From contig JAIUNW010000001.1 in assembly GCA_020161535.1 (NCBI GenBank), forward strand, positions 124,001 through 188,000: DNA of 64,000 nucleotides. Reading direction: 5' to 3'. Of the stretch, positions 1-9,240 are shown one piece after another (position 1 is the first letter of the stretch; the number at the start of each line of letters is the position of its first letter). A model generated the notes under the pieces. It was not told the origin of the DNA and did not search any database. It saw only the letters and a program-made list of their open reading frames with translations. This DNA comes from Bacteroidota bacterium (lineage in GTDB: Bacteria > Bacteroidota > Bacteroidia > Chitinophagales > Chitinophagaceae). A program made the position numbers and the translations under genes.

Positions 1-153
1 CGCTGCGCGGCCTTCGCCCGTGTACATATCTGCTAGCGGACCAACGGCATACTCGTCTTTTATTTCAAGCACAGGCCCTTCCATCGACGGTTCGAGTGCG
101 ATGGCCTGTTGCAGCACGGCCACATCGGCGGTATTAAAAACTATATGAATCAT
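1..153 (-). CDS. DUF1835-type protein, N-terminal fragment
   Basis: The first 51 codons of a minus-strand gene that runs off the left edge of the window. The ATG lies at 151-153 and the frame is open to base 1. The peptide begins MIHIVFNTADVAVLQQA and continues with an IKDEYAVGPL-like stretch. I recognise this as the start of DUF1835 proteins of Bacteroidota, whose biochemical role is unknown to me. It begins about 37 bases after the parE stop, so it could be the next gene of a parE transcript. The family call rests only on the N-terminus; the rest cannot be seen. Confidence 0.7.
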   Translation of the reverse strand, partial: MIHIVFNTADVAVLQQAIALEPSMEGPVLEIKDEYAVGPLADMYTGEGRAA

Positions 154-190
154 TCGTTTGTCAAGTTTGCGTCAGTAACAATAATGCCCT

Positions 191-2089
191 TTAGGCAACA
201 TCTTCCTCCTCTACCAGGTCAAGTTCCACTTTCAGGTTCTCAATGATAAAGTCCTGGCGTTGCGGCGTATTCTTTCCCATATAATATTCAAGCACCTGTT
301 GGATATGTGTTTCTGGCATCACCAGTACCGGTTGCTTGCGCATATCTTCGCCAATGAACCGCGAAAACTCATCGGGCGAAATCTCGCCCAGCCCCTTGAA
401 ACGGGTAATCTCCGGTTTTCCGCCCAGCTTCTTGATGGCAGCCTGCTTCTCGGTTTCATCGTAGCAGTAAATGGTTTCCTGCCTATTGCGTACCCGAAAA
501 AGCGGTGTTTCCAAAATATATACATGGTTGTTCTTCACCAGGTCGGGAAAGAACTGCAGAAAGAAAGTCATCAACAGCAAGCGAATGTGCATGCCGTCTA
601 CATCGGCATCGGTGGCGATTACCACATTGTTATAACGCAGGTTTTCAATGCCGTCTTCTACGTTCAAAGCATGTTGCAGCAGGTTGAACTCTTCGTTTTC
701 ATATACCACTTTTTTGGTAAGACCAAAGCAGTTCAATGGTTTTCCACGCAAACTGAAAACGGCCTGTGTTTCTACATTTCGCGCCTTGGTGATGGAGCCA
801 CTGGCTGAGTCGCCCTCTGTAATAAAAATGGTGCTTTCGTTTTGTTTCTGCTGCGTCGATTCCTTGTCTTTACCCGTGGGCTCTTCGTTGTAATGAAAGC
901 GGCAATCGCGCAATTTCTTATTGTGGAGATTCGCTTTTTTGGCCCTTTCGTTGGCCAGCTTCTTGATGCCGGCCAGTTCTTTTCTTTCGCGTTCACTCTG
1001 TTCAATCCGCTTTTTCAACGCTTCGGCAGTAGCTGAATTTTTGTGCAGGTAATTGTCCAGCTCTTTGGCCAGGAATTCCAGCACAAAATTTTTCATACTT
1101 TGTCCGCCTTCCTCAATATACTGCGACCCGAGTTTGGTCTTTGTTTGGGATTCAAAAACCGGCTCTATCACGCGCACGGAAACAGCTGCCACAATACTGC
1201 CCCTGATATCGGATGCTTCATAATCTTTCTTATAAAAATCACGCACCACTTTTACAAATGCTTCGCGAAAAGCCTGCTGGTGTGTGCCCCCTTGCGTGGT
1301 GAACTGCCCGTTCACAAAACTGGAAAGCTCTTCACCATAGTCATTGTTATGGGTGATGGCTACTTCAATATCATTGCCCTTCAGGTGTATGATGGGATAG
1401 CGAAGCTCGTCTTCGTTGGTGCGACGTTGCAGCAAATCGAGTAAACCGTTTTTGCTGACAAATTTCTTGCCGTTAAAAACGATCAGCAAGCCCGCATTGA
1501 GGTAACAATAATTCCACAACAGGTTTTCGATATACTCTTCCTGGTAGTGAAAATTGCGAAACACCGTATCGTCGGGTATGAAGTTCACCAATGTGCCATT
1601 CGCATCTTTGCTACTGGCTTCTTTGTATTCTTTGGTCAATACCCCTCTCTCAAATTCAGCGGTTTTTTCTTTTCCGTCGCGAAAAGCTGTCACTTTGAAA
1701 TACGCACTCAAGGCATTCACTGCCTTGGTACCCACGCCATTCAGTCCCACGCTTTTCTGAAAAGCCTTGCTATCGTATTTGGCGCCTGTATTGATCTTGC
1801 TTACCACATCAACTACCTTGCCCAGGGGAATACCACGGCCATAATCGCGTATCGATACGGTTTTGTCTTTGATATTGATTTCAACCTGCTTGCCATAACC
1901 CATGGTATGTTCGTCGATGCAGTTATCGATCACTTCTTTCAGCAAAACATATATGCCATCGTCGGCACTGGCGCCATCGCCCAGTTTACCAATATACATG
2001 CCCGGCCGCAGGCGAATATGTTCCCGCCAGTCGAGACTCCTGATCGACTCTTCATTGTACTCTGCTCCTGATTTTTGCTGCTCTGCCAT
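191..2089 (-). CDS. parE: DNA topoisomerase IV subunit B (ParE)
   Basis: ATPase subunit of topoisomerase IV, which with ParC decatenates replicated chromosomes in the cytoplasm. The start reads as [20 protein letters not shown], typical of Bacteroidota ParE rather than GyrB. The GHKL ATPase motifs follow: EVIDNCIDE near residues 52-60, then DYGRGIP and [16 protein letters not shown] domain in the C-terminal half carries EGDSASG and DADVDGMH, followed by RFKGLGE. The product is 632 residues, normal for the family. The frame is open 15 codons further upstream (TTG at 2134, ATG at 2119), but a promoter-like pair overlaps that stretch, so I prefer the ATG at 2089. parC is not in the window. Confidence 0.95.
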   Translation of the reverse strand: MAEQQKSGAEYNEESIRSLDWREHIRLRPGMYIGKLGDGASADDGIYVLLKEVIDNCIDEHTMGYGKQVEINIKDKTVSIRDYGRGIPLGKVVDVVSKINTGAKYDSKAFQKSVGLNGVGTKAVNALSAYFKVTAFRDGKEKTAEFERGVLTKEYKEASSKDANGTLVNFIPDDTVFRNFHYQEEYIENLLWNYCYLNAGLLIVFNGKKFVSKNGLLDLLQRRTNEDELRYPIIHLKGNDIEVAITHNNDYGEELSSFVNGQFTTQGGTHQQAFREAFVKVVRDFYKKDYEASDIRGSIVAAVSVRVIEPVFESQTKTKLGSQYIEEGGQSMKNFVLEFLAKELDNYLHKNSATAEALKKRIEQSERERKELAGIKKLANERAKKANLHNKKLRDCRFHYNEEPTGKDKESTQQKQNESTIFITEGDSASGSITKARNVETQAVFSLRGKPLNCFGLTKKVVYENEEFNLLQHALNVEDGIENLRYNNVVIATDADVDGMHIRLLLMTFFLQFFPDLVKNNHVYILETPLFRVRNRQETIYCYDETEKQAAIKKLGGKPEITRFKGLGEISPDEFSRFIGEDMRKQPVLVMPETHIQQVLEYYMGKNTPQRQDFIIENLKVELDLVEEEDVA

Positions 2090-2106
2090 ATACTCATTAA
2101 AGGGAG

Positions 2107-2136
2107 CAAATATAACCATTGACAACCCAAGCAAAA
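2107..2136 (-). promoter_or_regulatory. Promoter of parE
   Basis: On the minus strand a TTTTG box (2132-2136) is followed after 17 bases by TATATTTG (2107-2114). This fits the Bacteroidota -33/-7 consensus. Transcription would start near 2100, giving a leader of about ten bases before the ATG at 2089. The pair overlaps the longer parE frame and so argues against the upstream starts. Confidence 0.6.
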
Positions 2137-2241
2137 GCGATGGTTTTTCACCGTTGTGGAAAAGCTATAAGGCCTATTGCACTGTAAATCAAGGCTTATC
2201 AATTAAATTAATATTTAATATGATGATTGGCATGGCAATAA

Positions 2242-2272
2242 TTTTGTGGTCTGGTTAATATCCCTATTTTTG
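2242..2272 (+). promoter_or_regulatory. Promoter of the small paralogue-dnaG gene run
   Basis: TTTTG (2242-2246), an 18-base spacer and TATTTTTG (2265-2272) form a near-ideal Bacteroidota promoter. It points at the gene beginning at 2403, about 125 bases downstream. It is the only good match in this gap on the plus strand, so it probably drives the following five genes. Confidence 0.65.
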
Positions 2273-2402
2273 AAACCCTAACCGAAACCAGTCTTGTTGA
2301 CTTACTAACCTACCAACTACTGGAATCGCTTGCTCTACTAACCCATTGAGCGCTGATTTACAACCCGTTGTTCTAATTACTTGCTGAAAAAAATGTAGAT
2401 GT

Positions 2403-2669
2403 ATGTATAGTTATTCCTTGTTGGAAACGAGTTGTCATTACCTGATCCAGGAAAAAGTGGAAGGTCCGATTTCGATGATCAAAGTGAATATGGATTCGGA
2501 TTATTGTATGTTTATCACCCGTTTTGGTGACACGGAAACCACCGAATGGAAGAAAAAACAAGAACCGATTCACGATATACTCGAATTGCTGAGCGACGAA
2601 AAAGTCAAAGAATGGCAAAAGTCGTATTACAGCAATGAAGATGCCTTTTATGAAGACGGAGAAGAATAA
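2403..2669 (+). CDS. Small acidic-tailed protein, tandem paralogue A
   Basis: An 88-residue protein of unknown function with no signal peptide or membrane segment, so probably cytoplasmic. It has a core with CHYLIQEK, YCMFITRFGD, a TEWKKK segment and IHDILELL, then an acidic tail ending EDGEE. The next gene encodes a protein with the same pattern (FYLLRDQ, CVLMRSYGE, YWKKSNDPI, then an acidic tail), so the two look like an ancient tandem duplication. The ATG at 2403 is preceded by a strong promoter. The gene heads a tight same-strand run through the YkgJ, rhodanese-thioredoxin and primase genes. I do not recognise the family. Confidence 0.75.
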   Translation: MYSYSLLETSCHYLIQEKVEGPISMIKVNMDSDYCMFITRFGDTETTEWKKKQEPIHDILELLSDEKVKEWQKSYYSNEDAFYEDGEE

Positions 2670-2682
2670 AACCAGCAACGCT

Positions 2683-2958
2683 ATGTCGACCTATGCAGAT
2701 CTATCTGCCAGCCATTTTTACCTGCTACGTGACCAACCTACTTCCGACATCCTGTTGGTATCGGTATTGGCATTGACCGATAAATGTGTTTTGATGCGCA
2801 GTTATGGGGAGCTGGACCACGATTACTGGAAAAAAAGCAATGATCCCATTGCCGAACTTATAGAAGAACTCGACTACGACAGCGCCATTGCGATACTGTC
2901 CGTTTACGATCTGGATGACGAGTTTGATGAAGAAGATGATGAGGATGAATCGTTCTGA
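2683..2958 (+). CDS. Small acidic-tailed protein, tandem paralogue B
   Basis: A 91-residue protein that aligns by eye with its upstream neighbour: similar length, a central aromatic and hydrophobic core, a WKK segment, then an Ile/Leu/Glu-rich helix. It ends in a highly acidic Asp/Glu tail rich in DEED repeats. The frame is open further upstream, but those codons would overlap paralogue A. The ATG at 2683 lies 13 bases after that stop and aligns the two proteins at their N-termini. The 3' end overlaps the next gene by 14 bases, suggesting coupled translation. Function unknown. The acidic tail could mimic nucleic acid or bind a basic partner, but that is speculation. Confidence 0.75.
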   Translation: MSTYADLSASHFYLLRDQPTSDILLVSVLALTDKCVLMRSYGELDHDYWKKSNDPIAELIEELDYDSAIAILSVYDLDDEFDEEDDEDESF

Positions 2959-3454
2959 ACCACTCCTTACCGATCTCGATAGTATCGCCCGCATTGCGGA
3001 GTATGAGCGACAGGAGAATGAAGATTTCACCCGGTGGCTGAAGGAAGCCGGCGAATCGGTAGATGCAACGGTCATGCGTTTGCAGGCAGACATCGCCCCA
3101 CAAATCAGTTGTACCGACTGCGGCAATTGTTGCCGCAGTTTGATCATCCATGTGGAACCCACCGATATTCCACCACTGGCACAACGGCTGGACCTGAGCG
3201 TAGACGACTTCACTGCCCGGTACCTCGAAAAAGGAATCGGTAACGACGCCGTCATTAGCCAGGTGCCCTGTCATTTTCTGGCCGGCAATTGGTGTACGGT
3301 CTATGAAGACCGCTTCAGTGCCTGCCGGTCTTTTCCGCACCTGGATGTGCCGGGGTTTTCAAAACGGGCTTTTGCGCTGATACAGCAGGTGGGTCGCTGC
3401 CCCATTGTTTTTAATGTGATAAAAGTCCTGAAGTCGGAAACTGGTTTTCGCTAG
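2945..3454 (+). CDS. YkgJ-family cysteine-cluster protein
   Basis: A 169-residue cytoplasmic protein with the CxxCxxCC signature of the YkgJ (UPF0153) family at Cys56, 59, 62 and 63, and further cysteines in PCHF, NWCTVY and ACRSFP. The family is thought to bind zinc or an iron-sulfur cluster, and its reaction is not established. I chose the ATG at 2945; an ATG two codons earlier is also possible. Both lie inside the end of paralogue B. The next gene begins 8 bases after the stop, so the two are almost certainly cotranscribed. Confidence 0.85.
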   Translation: MNRSEPLLTDLDSIARIAEYERQENEDFTRWLKEAGESVDATVMRLQADIAPQISCTDCGNCCRSLIIHVEPTDIPPLAQRLDLSVDDFTARYLEKGIGNDAVISQVPCHFLAGNWCTVYEDRFSACRSFPHLDVPGFSKRAFALIQQVGRCPIVFNVIKVLKSETGFR

Positions 3455-3462
3455 TTTTGGGG

Positions 3463-4152
3463 ATGCTTACTAAAATTCTTTTGGCCGTACTCATTGTTAC
3501 CGGCCTTACTGGTTGTGCAGATGCACAGGTGAAAGAACTCGATGCAAAAGCTTTTGCAGCGCAGCTCAAAACACCCGGACAAATACTGGACGTAAGAACC
3601 CGCGATGAATTTGCCGCTGGCTATATTGACCAGGCGATGCAGGCCGACTGGCTGCAGCCGGCCCAGTTCAGCGACAGAACGCAGTACCTGAAAAAAGACC
3701 TGCCGGTGTATGTGTATTGTGCCAGTGGTGTAAGAAGTAAATCTGCTGCCTCGGCCCTGGCGAAACAGGGGTTTACGGTGTATACGCTGGTCGGCGGACT
3801 CATGGAATGGAAAAAAGCCGGACTACCGCTTACCGGCGGCGACAACAAAACCGGTATGACCCTGGCATCCTACCAACAACTCACCAGTCAGGCGGGTTAT
3901 GTTTTGGTCGATGTTGGCGCTGCCTGGTGCCCGCCCTGTCGACAAATGGCGCCCGTGCTCGATTCGCTTAAAAAAGAAAAAGGCAATCAATACCAATTAC
4001 TCGCTGTTGATGCCGGCAATGATACCGAGATTCTTAAAGCCCTGCAGGTGGCTGCCCTGCCCCATTTTCTGTTGTATAAAGATGGCAAACTGGTTTGGCA
4101 GCAACAAGGCATCGTTGACCTTGCAACCTTTAAAGGGCTGATGGCGAATTAA
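3463..4152 (+). CDS. Rhodanese-thioredoxin fusion lipoprotein
   Basis: A 229-residue protein starting with a hydrophobic signal and the lipobox LTGC, so likely anchored to a membrane facing the periplasm. An N-terminal rhodanese domain carries the active-site loop CASGVRS near residue 85. A C-terminal thioredoxin domain carries WCPPC near residue 152. The family context suggests sulfur-transfer or thiol-disulfide chemistry in the envelope; the substrate is unknown. A TTG two codons upstream is in frame, but the ATG at 3463 gives the better signal peptide. It lies between a cysteine-cluster gene and dnaG. Confidence 0.88.
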   Translation: MLTKILLAVLIVTGLTGCADAQVKELDAKAFAAQLKTPGQILDVRTRDEFAAGYIDQAMQADWLQPAQFSDRTQYLKKDLPVYVYCASGVRSKSAASALAKQGFTVYTLVGGLMEWKKAGLPLTGGDNKTGMTLASYQQLTSQAGYVLVDVGAAWCPPCRQMAPVLDSLKKEKGNQYQLLAVDAGNDTEILKALQVAALPHFLLYKDGKLVWQQQGIVDLATFKGLMAN

Positions 4153-4181
4153 GCCAGGTAGAATCGGTAAATTGCCTGCCC

Positions 4182-6113
4182 TTGATTTCGCCAGCCACCA
4201 TACAGCAAATCCAAAATCGCATCGATATCATCGATGTGGTGGGGAGTTTTGTGAAGTTGAAAAAAAGGGGCACCAATTACCTCGGACTATGCCCTTTTCA
4301 CAACGAAAAGACGCCCAGCTTCACCGTTTCACCCAATAAGGAAATTTATAAATGCTTTGGCTGTGGAAAAAGTGGAAACACGATTTCCTTTGTTATGGAG
4401 CATGAGAAATATTCTTATGTGGAAGCACTTCGCTGGCTCGCCAATCGCTATAATATTGAAGTTGAAGAAACAGCGCAGAGTGCCGAAGTACGCGAACAGC
4501 AGCAACTGGCCGATAGCCTGTACATTCTAAACCAGTTTGCCCAGAAATATTTTACCCATACCCTCTTTGATTCGGAAGAAGGCCAAACTGTAGGGTTGAG
4601 TTATCTCGAAGAACGTGGCTTTTCAAAAGCCATCCTGGAGAAATTTCAGGTTGGTTATTGCAAAGAAACCCGCCAGGCATTTGTCACCGAAGCCCTGGCC
4701 AAACAATACAATCGCGAGCTCTTGCTTAAGTCGGGTTTGGTGTCGCTGCGCAATGAAGACCTGGTTGACAATTACCGCGGACGAATCATCTTCCCCGTAC
4801 ACAATACCACCGGTAAAGTTATTGGCTTCGGTGCGCGCATCATTCGCAAAAATGACAAGGCCCCGAAATACATCAATACACCCGAGAACGAGATTTATGT
4901 AAAGAGCCGCATTCTTTACGGTATGTATTTTGCTCGGCAGGTGATCGACAAACAAGACGAGTGTTTACTGGTGGAAGGTTATACCGACGTTATCAGTCTA
5001 CACCAGGCTGGCATCGAAAACGTAGTGGCCAGTGGCGGTACATCCTTAACCACCGAACAAATCAGGTTGGTTCGAAAGTACACAAATAACCTGACCATCA
5101 TTTACGATGGCGACAGTGCCGGTATCAAGGCAGCCTTGCGGGGGTTGGATATGGCGTTGGAAGAAGGCCTGCATGTAAAACTGGTGTTGATTCCCGACAA
5201 AGAAGACCCCGACAGTTATGTCAACAAAGTAGGCGCCGATACTTTTCGGAACTTTGTGGCCGAAAACAAAAAAGACTTTGTCCTTTTTCAGTTGGAAGTA
5301 GCATTGAAAGATGCCGGGAATGACAGTCAAAAAAAGGCCGCGGCGGTCAACCAGATTGCTGAAACACTGGCGCGCATCAACAAAGCTGAAGACTTTACGC
5401 GGCAACAAGATTATATCCGCCAATGCGCCAGCCTATTAAAAATTGAAGAAGAGGGACTCAATAACCTGGTCAATAAATTCATTCGCGAACGCGTCAGCAA
5501 ACTGGAAGCCAAATGGAATCCGGCCGACGATAACCTACCTGCCACCGACCAGGAACAGGCTGTGCCTACTACCGACGAAAGCCTGCAACTATTATTGAAA
5601 GATGAATTACAGGAACGAGCGGCTGTGCGGGTGCTGATAGAATATGGTGCGATGGATTGGGAAGATGGCCGAAAAGTGGCGCCCTATATGCTGGAAGAAT
5701 TGGATGAGGAAATGGTGAGCAACCCTGATCTGTTTCGGGTGATTCAAGTATATCGAAACTGGGTGCAGGCAGGCATTGAACCCAATGCAAAAAACTTCTT
5801 TTACCACGAAGACCAGACCTTGTCGGCCATTGTAGTTTCACTACTCGCTTTTCCGTATGAGATTAGCACCAAATGGAAAGACAAATTCAGGATGGCAGTG
5901 GCGGCGCGAGAAGAAGTGTATTTGCAAGACATAAAGAACACCATCGCCTATCTCAAATTGCGTAAGATCAAAAAAATGATCGAAGAGAACCAGGCCGATT
6001 TGCTGAAAGAACATACTGCCGACGAGCAGGTGACCTTATTACAAACCCATCAGGCCCTGAAGCAGATGGAACGCGATCTTCTTAAAGAATACGGCACTGT
6101 AATCGTGCGGTAG
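4182..6113 (+). CDS. dnaG: DNA primase
   Basis: Primase that makes RNA primers for replication with the DnaB helicase. The N-terminal zinc-binding domain shows LCPFHNEKTPSF and YKCFGCG. The TOPRIM core follows with EGYTDVISL, the metal-binding YDGDSAG and EDPDSY. The C-terminal helicase-binding part is less conserved. The length of 643 residues is typical. The start codon is TTG at 4182; no in-frame ATG lies before the conserved MISPATIQQI-like opening. The gene follows the rhodanese-thioredoxin gene by 29 bases and probably shares the promoter at 2242-2272. It is not next to rpoD or rpsU as in some bacteria. Confidence 0.95.
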   Translation: MISPATIQQIQNRIDIIDVVGSFVKLKKRGTNYLGLCPFHNEKTPSFTVSPNKEIYKCFGCGKSGNTISFVMEHEKYSYVEALRWLANRYNIEVEETAQSAEVREQQQLADSLYILNQFAQKYFTHTLFDSEEGQTVGLSYLEERGFSKAILEKFQVGYCKETRQAFVTEALAKQYNRELLLKSGLVSLRNEDLVDNYRGRIIFPVHNTTGKVIGFGARIIRKNDKAPKYINTPENEIYVKSRILYGMYFARQVIDKQDECLLVEGYTDVISLHQAGIENVVASGGTSLTTEQIRLVRKYTNNLTIIYDGDSAGIKAALRGLDMALEEGLHVKLVLIPDKEDPDSYVNKVGADTFRNFVAENKKDFVLFQLEVALKDAGNDSQKKAAAVNQIAETLARINKAEDFTRQQDYIRQCASLLKIEEEGLNNLVNKFIRERVSKLEAKWNPADDNLPATDQEQAVPTTDESLQLLLKDELQERAAVRVLIEYGAMDWEDGRKVAPYMLEELDEEMVSNPDLFRVIQVYRNWVQAGIEPNAKNFFYHEDQTLSAIVVSLLAFPYEISTKWKDKFRMAVAAREEVYLQDIKNTIAYLKLRKIKKMIEENQADLLKEHTADEQVTLLQTHQALKQMERDLLKEYGTVIVR

Positions 6114-6132
6114 CGTATGTAATTGTAGCTGA

Positions 6133-6804
6133 CTATTTCTCTGTTGGGTTCTTCTTGCCCTCCATTAATTTCTCCATGGTTTGTTGCAGGCGATTCAGGC
6201 GGGTCTCCTCTCTTTTGGCACTGGTGATCCACACCACATATTCTTTCTTATTGGTGAAAGAAAGCTTGTTGAAGAAATCAGCGGCTTTTTTATTCTTCTT
6301 TAATTGCAGCAATTTTTCCAGGTCATCGGGCGCTTTGACCGTGCGTGCTTTATGATCGACGCCTTCTACCGGCGCGGGTGAACCGCCATTGGCCGAAGCC
6401 CGAATCATGGTTTTGATATGCACTTCTTTTTTGAAACGCAGGGCACTCCACACCGAATCGATGGCCACCTGGCTTACCCCCTGGTAACCAGCACTCACCA
6501 CTTTCTCCCAACTGCAATCGCGATTCAGGTTGCTCACGATTTTGCTGGACGTTTTTGGATAGGCGATCCACAATTTGGACGTATCGTGCAAGGCCGGCAG
6601 TACATCTTCCAAAATGCCGTTCAGCTGGTTTTCGTTGATGGCAAATACCAACGCAAAATCAATCCGCTTGCTTTTTAGCAAGGGAGTTACATTTTTAGCG
6701 AAAGTCATTTTGCTGAACTGCTTCTCAATAGAAGAAGGCAAGCCCTGGATGAGCAGATTTTTTTCTTCATTGTATTGCAATTTCTCGAATAAAGTCTGCG
6801 ACAT
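6133..6804 (-). CDS. YdeI/OmpD-associated (OmdA) family protein
   Basis: A 223-residue cytoplasmic protein with two parts. The N-terminal ~140 residues resemble the DUF3052-type domain (LLIQGLP, DFALVF, KLWIAYPK, SWEKVVSAGYQ). The C-terminal ~70 residues match the YdeI/OmdA helical domain: FFNKLSF, VVWITSAKREETR and a basic tail. YdeI-type proteins have been linked to bacteriocin or peptide resistance, but the biochemical role is unknown. It converges on dnaG with 19 bases between the stops. The ATG at 6804 is the natural start. Confidence 0.8.
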   Translation of the reverse strand: MSQTLFEKLQYNEEKNLLIQGLPSSIEKQFSKMTFAKNVTPLLKSKRIDFALVFAINENQLNGILEDVLPALHDTSKLWIAYPKTSSKIVSNLNRDCSWEKVVSAGYQGVSQVAIDSVWSALRFKKEVHIKTMIRASANGGSPAPVEGVDHKARTVKAPDDLEKLLQLKKNKKAADFFNKLSFTNKKEYVVWITSAKREETRLNRLQQTMEKLMEGKKNPTEK

Positions 6805-6870
6805 ACCTGTTATAATTTGTGGCGTGAAAGAATTATAAACGGGCAGTAAAATTACAAAAAATAGCCGGTT

Positions 6871-7680
6871 TTACTTACCAACCGGCTTGTAATATTTAAG
6901 TGCTTCGGGCATCAGCTGCTTAAGACGCTCAATACGGGTTGCTTCTGCCGGGTGGGTAGAAGCAAACTCTGGCGGACGGTTTCCCCCGCTGGCCGCGGCC
7001 ATTCGCTCCCACAATGGAATGGCTTCCTGGGGATTATAACCCGCCATGGCGCAGAAAAAAAGCCCAAATTTATCGGCTTCCAATTCATTGGCGCGTGAAA
7101 ACGGAAGGATGGCACCATATTGAGAACCAAGTCCATAAGCACCCATAAACAACTCCTGGGTGGCTGCCGGCTTGTTGGCAAGTGCTACCGAAAGGGCCAC
7201 GCCCCCCAACTGCTGTACCATTCCCTGGCTCATGCGTTCATTGCCGTGTTTGGCCAATGCGTGGGTAACTTCATGGCCCATGACCACAGCCAGGGCCGCT
7301 TCGTTCTGGGTGATGGGTAAAAGACCCGTATAAACGACAATTTTACCTCCTGGCATACACCAGGCATTCACTTCTTTGGAGTCGACCAGGTTGTATTCCC
7401 ATTTATAGCCGGCCAATTCATTGCCCAGGCCTTTTTCTGTATAATAATCGGTGACCGCTTTAGAAATGCGTTGTCCCACGCGGCGAACCATCTCAGCATC
7501 TTTGCTGGCCGATGCAGACACCACTTTATTCTGGGTCAAAAAGCTTTGGTATTCCTGCAAGGCCATCGACTGAATCTCCGATTCAGAAAAAAGCGTAAGC
7601 TGATTGCGGCCTGTAATAGGGTTTTTGCTGCAAGAAGCAAAAGAGGCTATTGCTAAAATTGAAAAAACGATCCTTTTCAT
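6871..7680 (-). CDS. M48-family metallopeptidase lipoprotein
   Basis: A 269-residue zinc protease with a signal peptide and lipobox-like SFASC near residue 18, so probably a periplasmic lipoprotein. The HExxH motif is seen as GHEVTHALAKHG, and the downstream glutamate ligand in NELEADKFG. Family members of the BepA/LoiP kind take part in outer-membrane protein quality control; that role is inferred here. It lies downstream of plsY on the same strand, with a hairpin in the 48-base gap. Confidence 0.9.
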   Translation of the reverse strand: MKRIVFSILAIASFASCSKNPITGRNQLTLFSESEIQSMALQEYQSFLTQNKVVSASASKDAEMVRRVGQRISKAVTDYYTEKGLGNELAGYKWEYNLVDSKEVNAWCMPGGKIVVYTGLLPITQNEAALAVVMGHEVTHALAKHGNERMSQGMVQQLGGVALSVALANKPAATQELFMGAYGLGSQYGAILPFSRANELEADKFGLFFCAMAGYNPQEAIPLWERMAAASGGNRPPEFASTHPAEATRIERLKQLMPEALKYYKPVGK

Positions 7681-7688
7681 GCGGCTAC

Positions 7689-7722
7689 TTTGCTGGTTAT
7701 AATCAATTTATATACCAGCAAA
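7689..7722 (-). other. Inverted repeat between plsY and the M48 gene
   Basis: Arms TTTGCTGGT (7689-7697) and ACCAGCAAA (7714-7722) are perfect 9-base complements separated by 16 AT-rich bases that can extend the stem. It lies just after the plsY stop and just before the M48 start. There is no T-run on the minus strand, so it is not a classical terminator. A 5'-UTR or processing structure is as likely. Confidence 0.5.
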
Positions 7723-7728
7723 TCTACA

Positions 7729-8370
7729 TTATAGTTTTCGCCTACGATCGCGGTATTTAAAAATGGGCACTTTGCCTTCGCTGCCGCGGATGAGTCGGCT
7801 GATATTTTTCTGGTGCGTAAGAATCACCAGCAGGGCAACGACTATCGCAAACACCCGGTAAGCATGATTATCGACATTAAAAATCACGAGTATAAAAACG
7901 GGGAATGCCACGCTGGCCAGTATGGAACTGAGCGAAACAAAGCGGGTGAGGTATAGAACCAATAAGAAAACGCCTGAGCAACAGAGTGCCGTCCACGGTG
8001 AAATACCAATCACCAAACCAAACAGCGTTGCTACGCCTTTGCCGCCTTTAAAATCGGCCCATATTGGGAAAATATGCCCTAACACGGCAGCGATACCCAA
8101 GCCAATCTGGAAATTGGTGAGGGCAATATCGTTTTCCTGGTACCAGGGCAATAATAGGGAGAGCTTAACCGCGGCGAGTCCTTTCAATACATCGATGACC
8201 ATTACCAGGGTACCCCAACGCGGTCCCAATTCCCGAAAGGTATTGGTTGCACCGGCATTGCCACTGCCGTATTCCCGGATGTCAATCTCGAAAAAACGAC
8301 GGCTGACCCATACGGCGGTGGGTATCGATCCGATACAATAGGCTAGCAAAATCAGAAGCGCCTCTTTCAT
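7729..8370 (-). CDS. plsY: Glycerol-3-phosphate acyltransferase PlsY
   Basis: Membrane enzyme that transfers acyl from acyl-phosphate to glycerol-3-phosphate, the first step of phospholipid synthesis. Several hydrophobic segments are visible. The family motifs GSIPTA, REYGSGNAGATNTFR and FKGGKGVAT are present. A TTG six codons upstream is in frame, but the ATG at 8370 gives the usual MKEALLILLAY opening, about 213 residues. It follows prmA by 29 bases on the same strand and is likely cotranscribed. The acyl-phosphate synthase plsX is not in the window. Confidence 0.94.
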   Translation of the reverse strand: MKEALLILLAYCIGSIPTAVWVSRRFFEIDIREYGSGNAGATNTFRELGPRWGTLVMVIDVLKGLAAVKLSLLLPWYQENDIALTNFQIGLGIAAVLGHIFPIWADFKGGKGVATLFGLVIGISPWTALCCSGVFLLVLYLTRFVSLSSILASVAFPVFILVIFNVDNHAYRVFAIVVALLVILTHQKNISRLIRGSEGKVPIFKYRDRRRKL

Positions 8371-8399
8371 GGTCAAGTTGGATTTCAAATATAAAGAAA

Positions 8400-9215
8400 T
8401 CAGGCTTTCAGCGTCCAGCAGAGCCAGCTTTCTTTTTCCTTCTTATTGGTTAACGACAGGGCGGTTGATTGTATTGCCTTTTCCAAAGCAGGCGCATCAC
8501 CCTGCAATAAGCCACTGATAATTAACAAGCCACCGGGTTGTAAACAACGTTCCAATCCAGCAAGATTGGCCAGGATTACAATTCGATTAATATTGGCGAG
8601 AATGATGTCAAACGCTTTCCCGGATGGCAGTTGGTCAGCCTTTTCGAGACTGATTTTTTGGCAATGATTCAGACCAATGTTTTCAGCCGCGTTCTCGATG
8701 CTCCAGTCGTCGTTGTCGATGGCCAATACAGATTGGGCACCCATCTTCTCTGCCAAGATCGCCAGCACACCTGTACCGGTACCAAAATCGAGCACGGTTT
8801 TGTTATTAAAATCAAGCCCCTGCATGGCTTCCAGCATTTGGAAAGTGGTGGCATGGTGCCCGGTACCAAAACTCATTTTCGGGGTAATGACCAGGTCGTG
8901 CCGGGTATTTGCCGGCACCGCATGAAAGTCCGCCCGCACCACACAAAAGCCCGGTACTTCAACCGGCGAGAAACCCGATTCCCATCGAGCGTTCCAGTTT
9001 TGCGGGGCGATCACATCAACAACCGCAGCAAGCTTTCGCGGTTCGAGTAATGCATGCAGTTGTTCGGCATCAAAAGCAGGTTGGCTGATAAATGCCTTGA
9101 GCACCGATCGCTCCTCTTCAAAACCCTCGTACCCTGCTTCAGACAAAAGGGCTACCAGTATCTCATGGAGGGTCGGGTCGGTTGCTTCAATGGTTACTTG
9201 CACATAAGATTCCAT
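8400..9215 (-). CDS. prmA: Ribosomal protein L11 methyltransferase
   Basis: SAM-dependent methyltransferase that trimethylates ribosomal protein L11. The SAM-binding motif DFGTGTGVLAI, the preceding KMSFGTGHHATT and the post-motif NIN of ILANINR are clear. Its 271 residues include the N-terminal substrate-recognition domain. The gene begins after the pnp terminator and leads into plsY. The ATG at 9213-9215 is unambiguous. Confidence 0.93.
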   Translation of the reverse strand: MESYVQVTIEATDPTLHEILVALLSEAGYEGFEEERSVLKAFISQPAFDAEQLHALLEPRKLAAVVDVIAPQNWNARWESGFSPVEVPGFCVVRADFHAVPANTRHDLVITPKMSFGTGHHATTFQMLEAMQGLDFNNKTVLDFGTGTGVLAILAEKMGAQSVLAIDNDDWSIENAAENIGLNHCQKISLEKADQLPSGKAFDIILANINRIVILANLAGLERCLQPGGLLIISGLLQGDAPALEKAIQSTALSLTNKKEKESWLCWTLKA

Positions 9216-9240
9216 TGCTTAATTAATTGATTAATAATAA

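Larger units (their letters stand above)
2090..2402. other. Intergenic region with divergent promoters
   Basis: This 313-base gap between parE and the next plus-strand gene holds no open frame that looks coding. It contains the parE promoter on the minus strand and a strong promoter for the plus-strand run, leaving a leader of roughly 120 bases. I see no clear hairpin or riboswitch-like structure in that leader. Confidence 0.6.
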
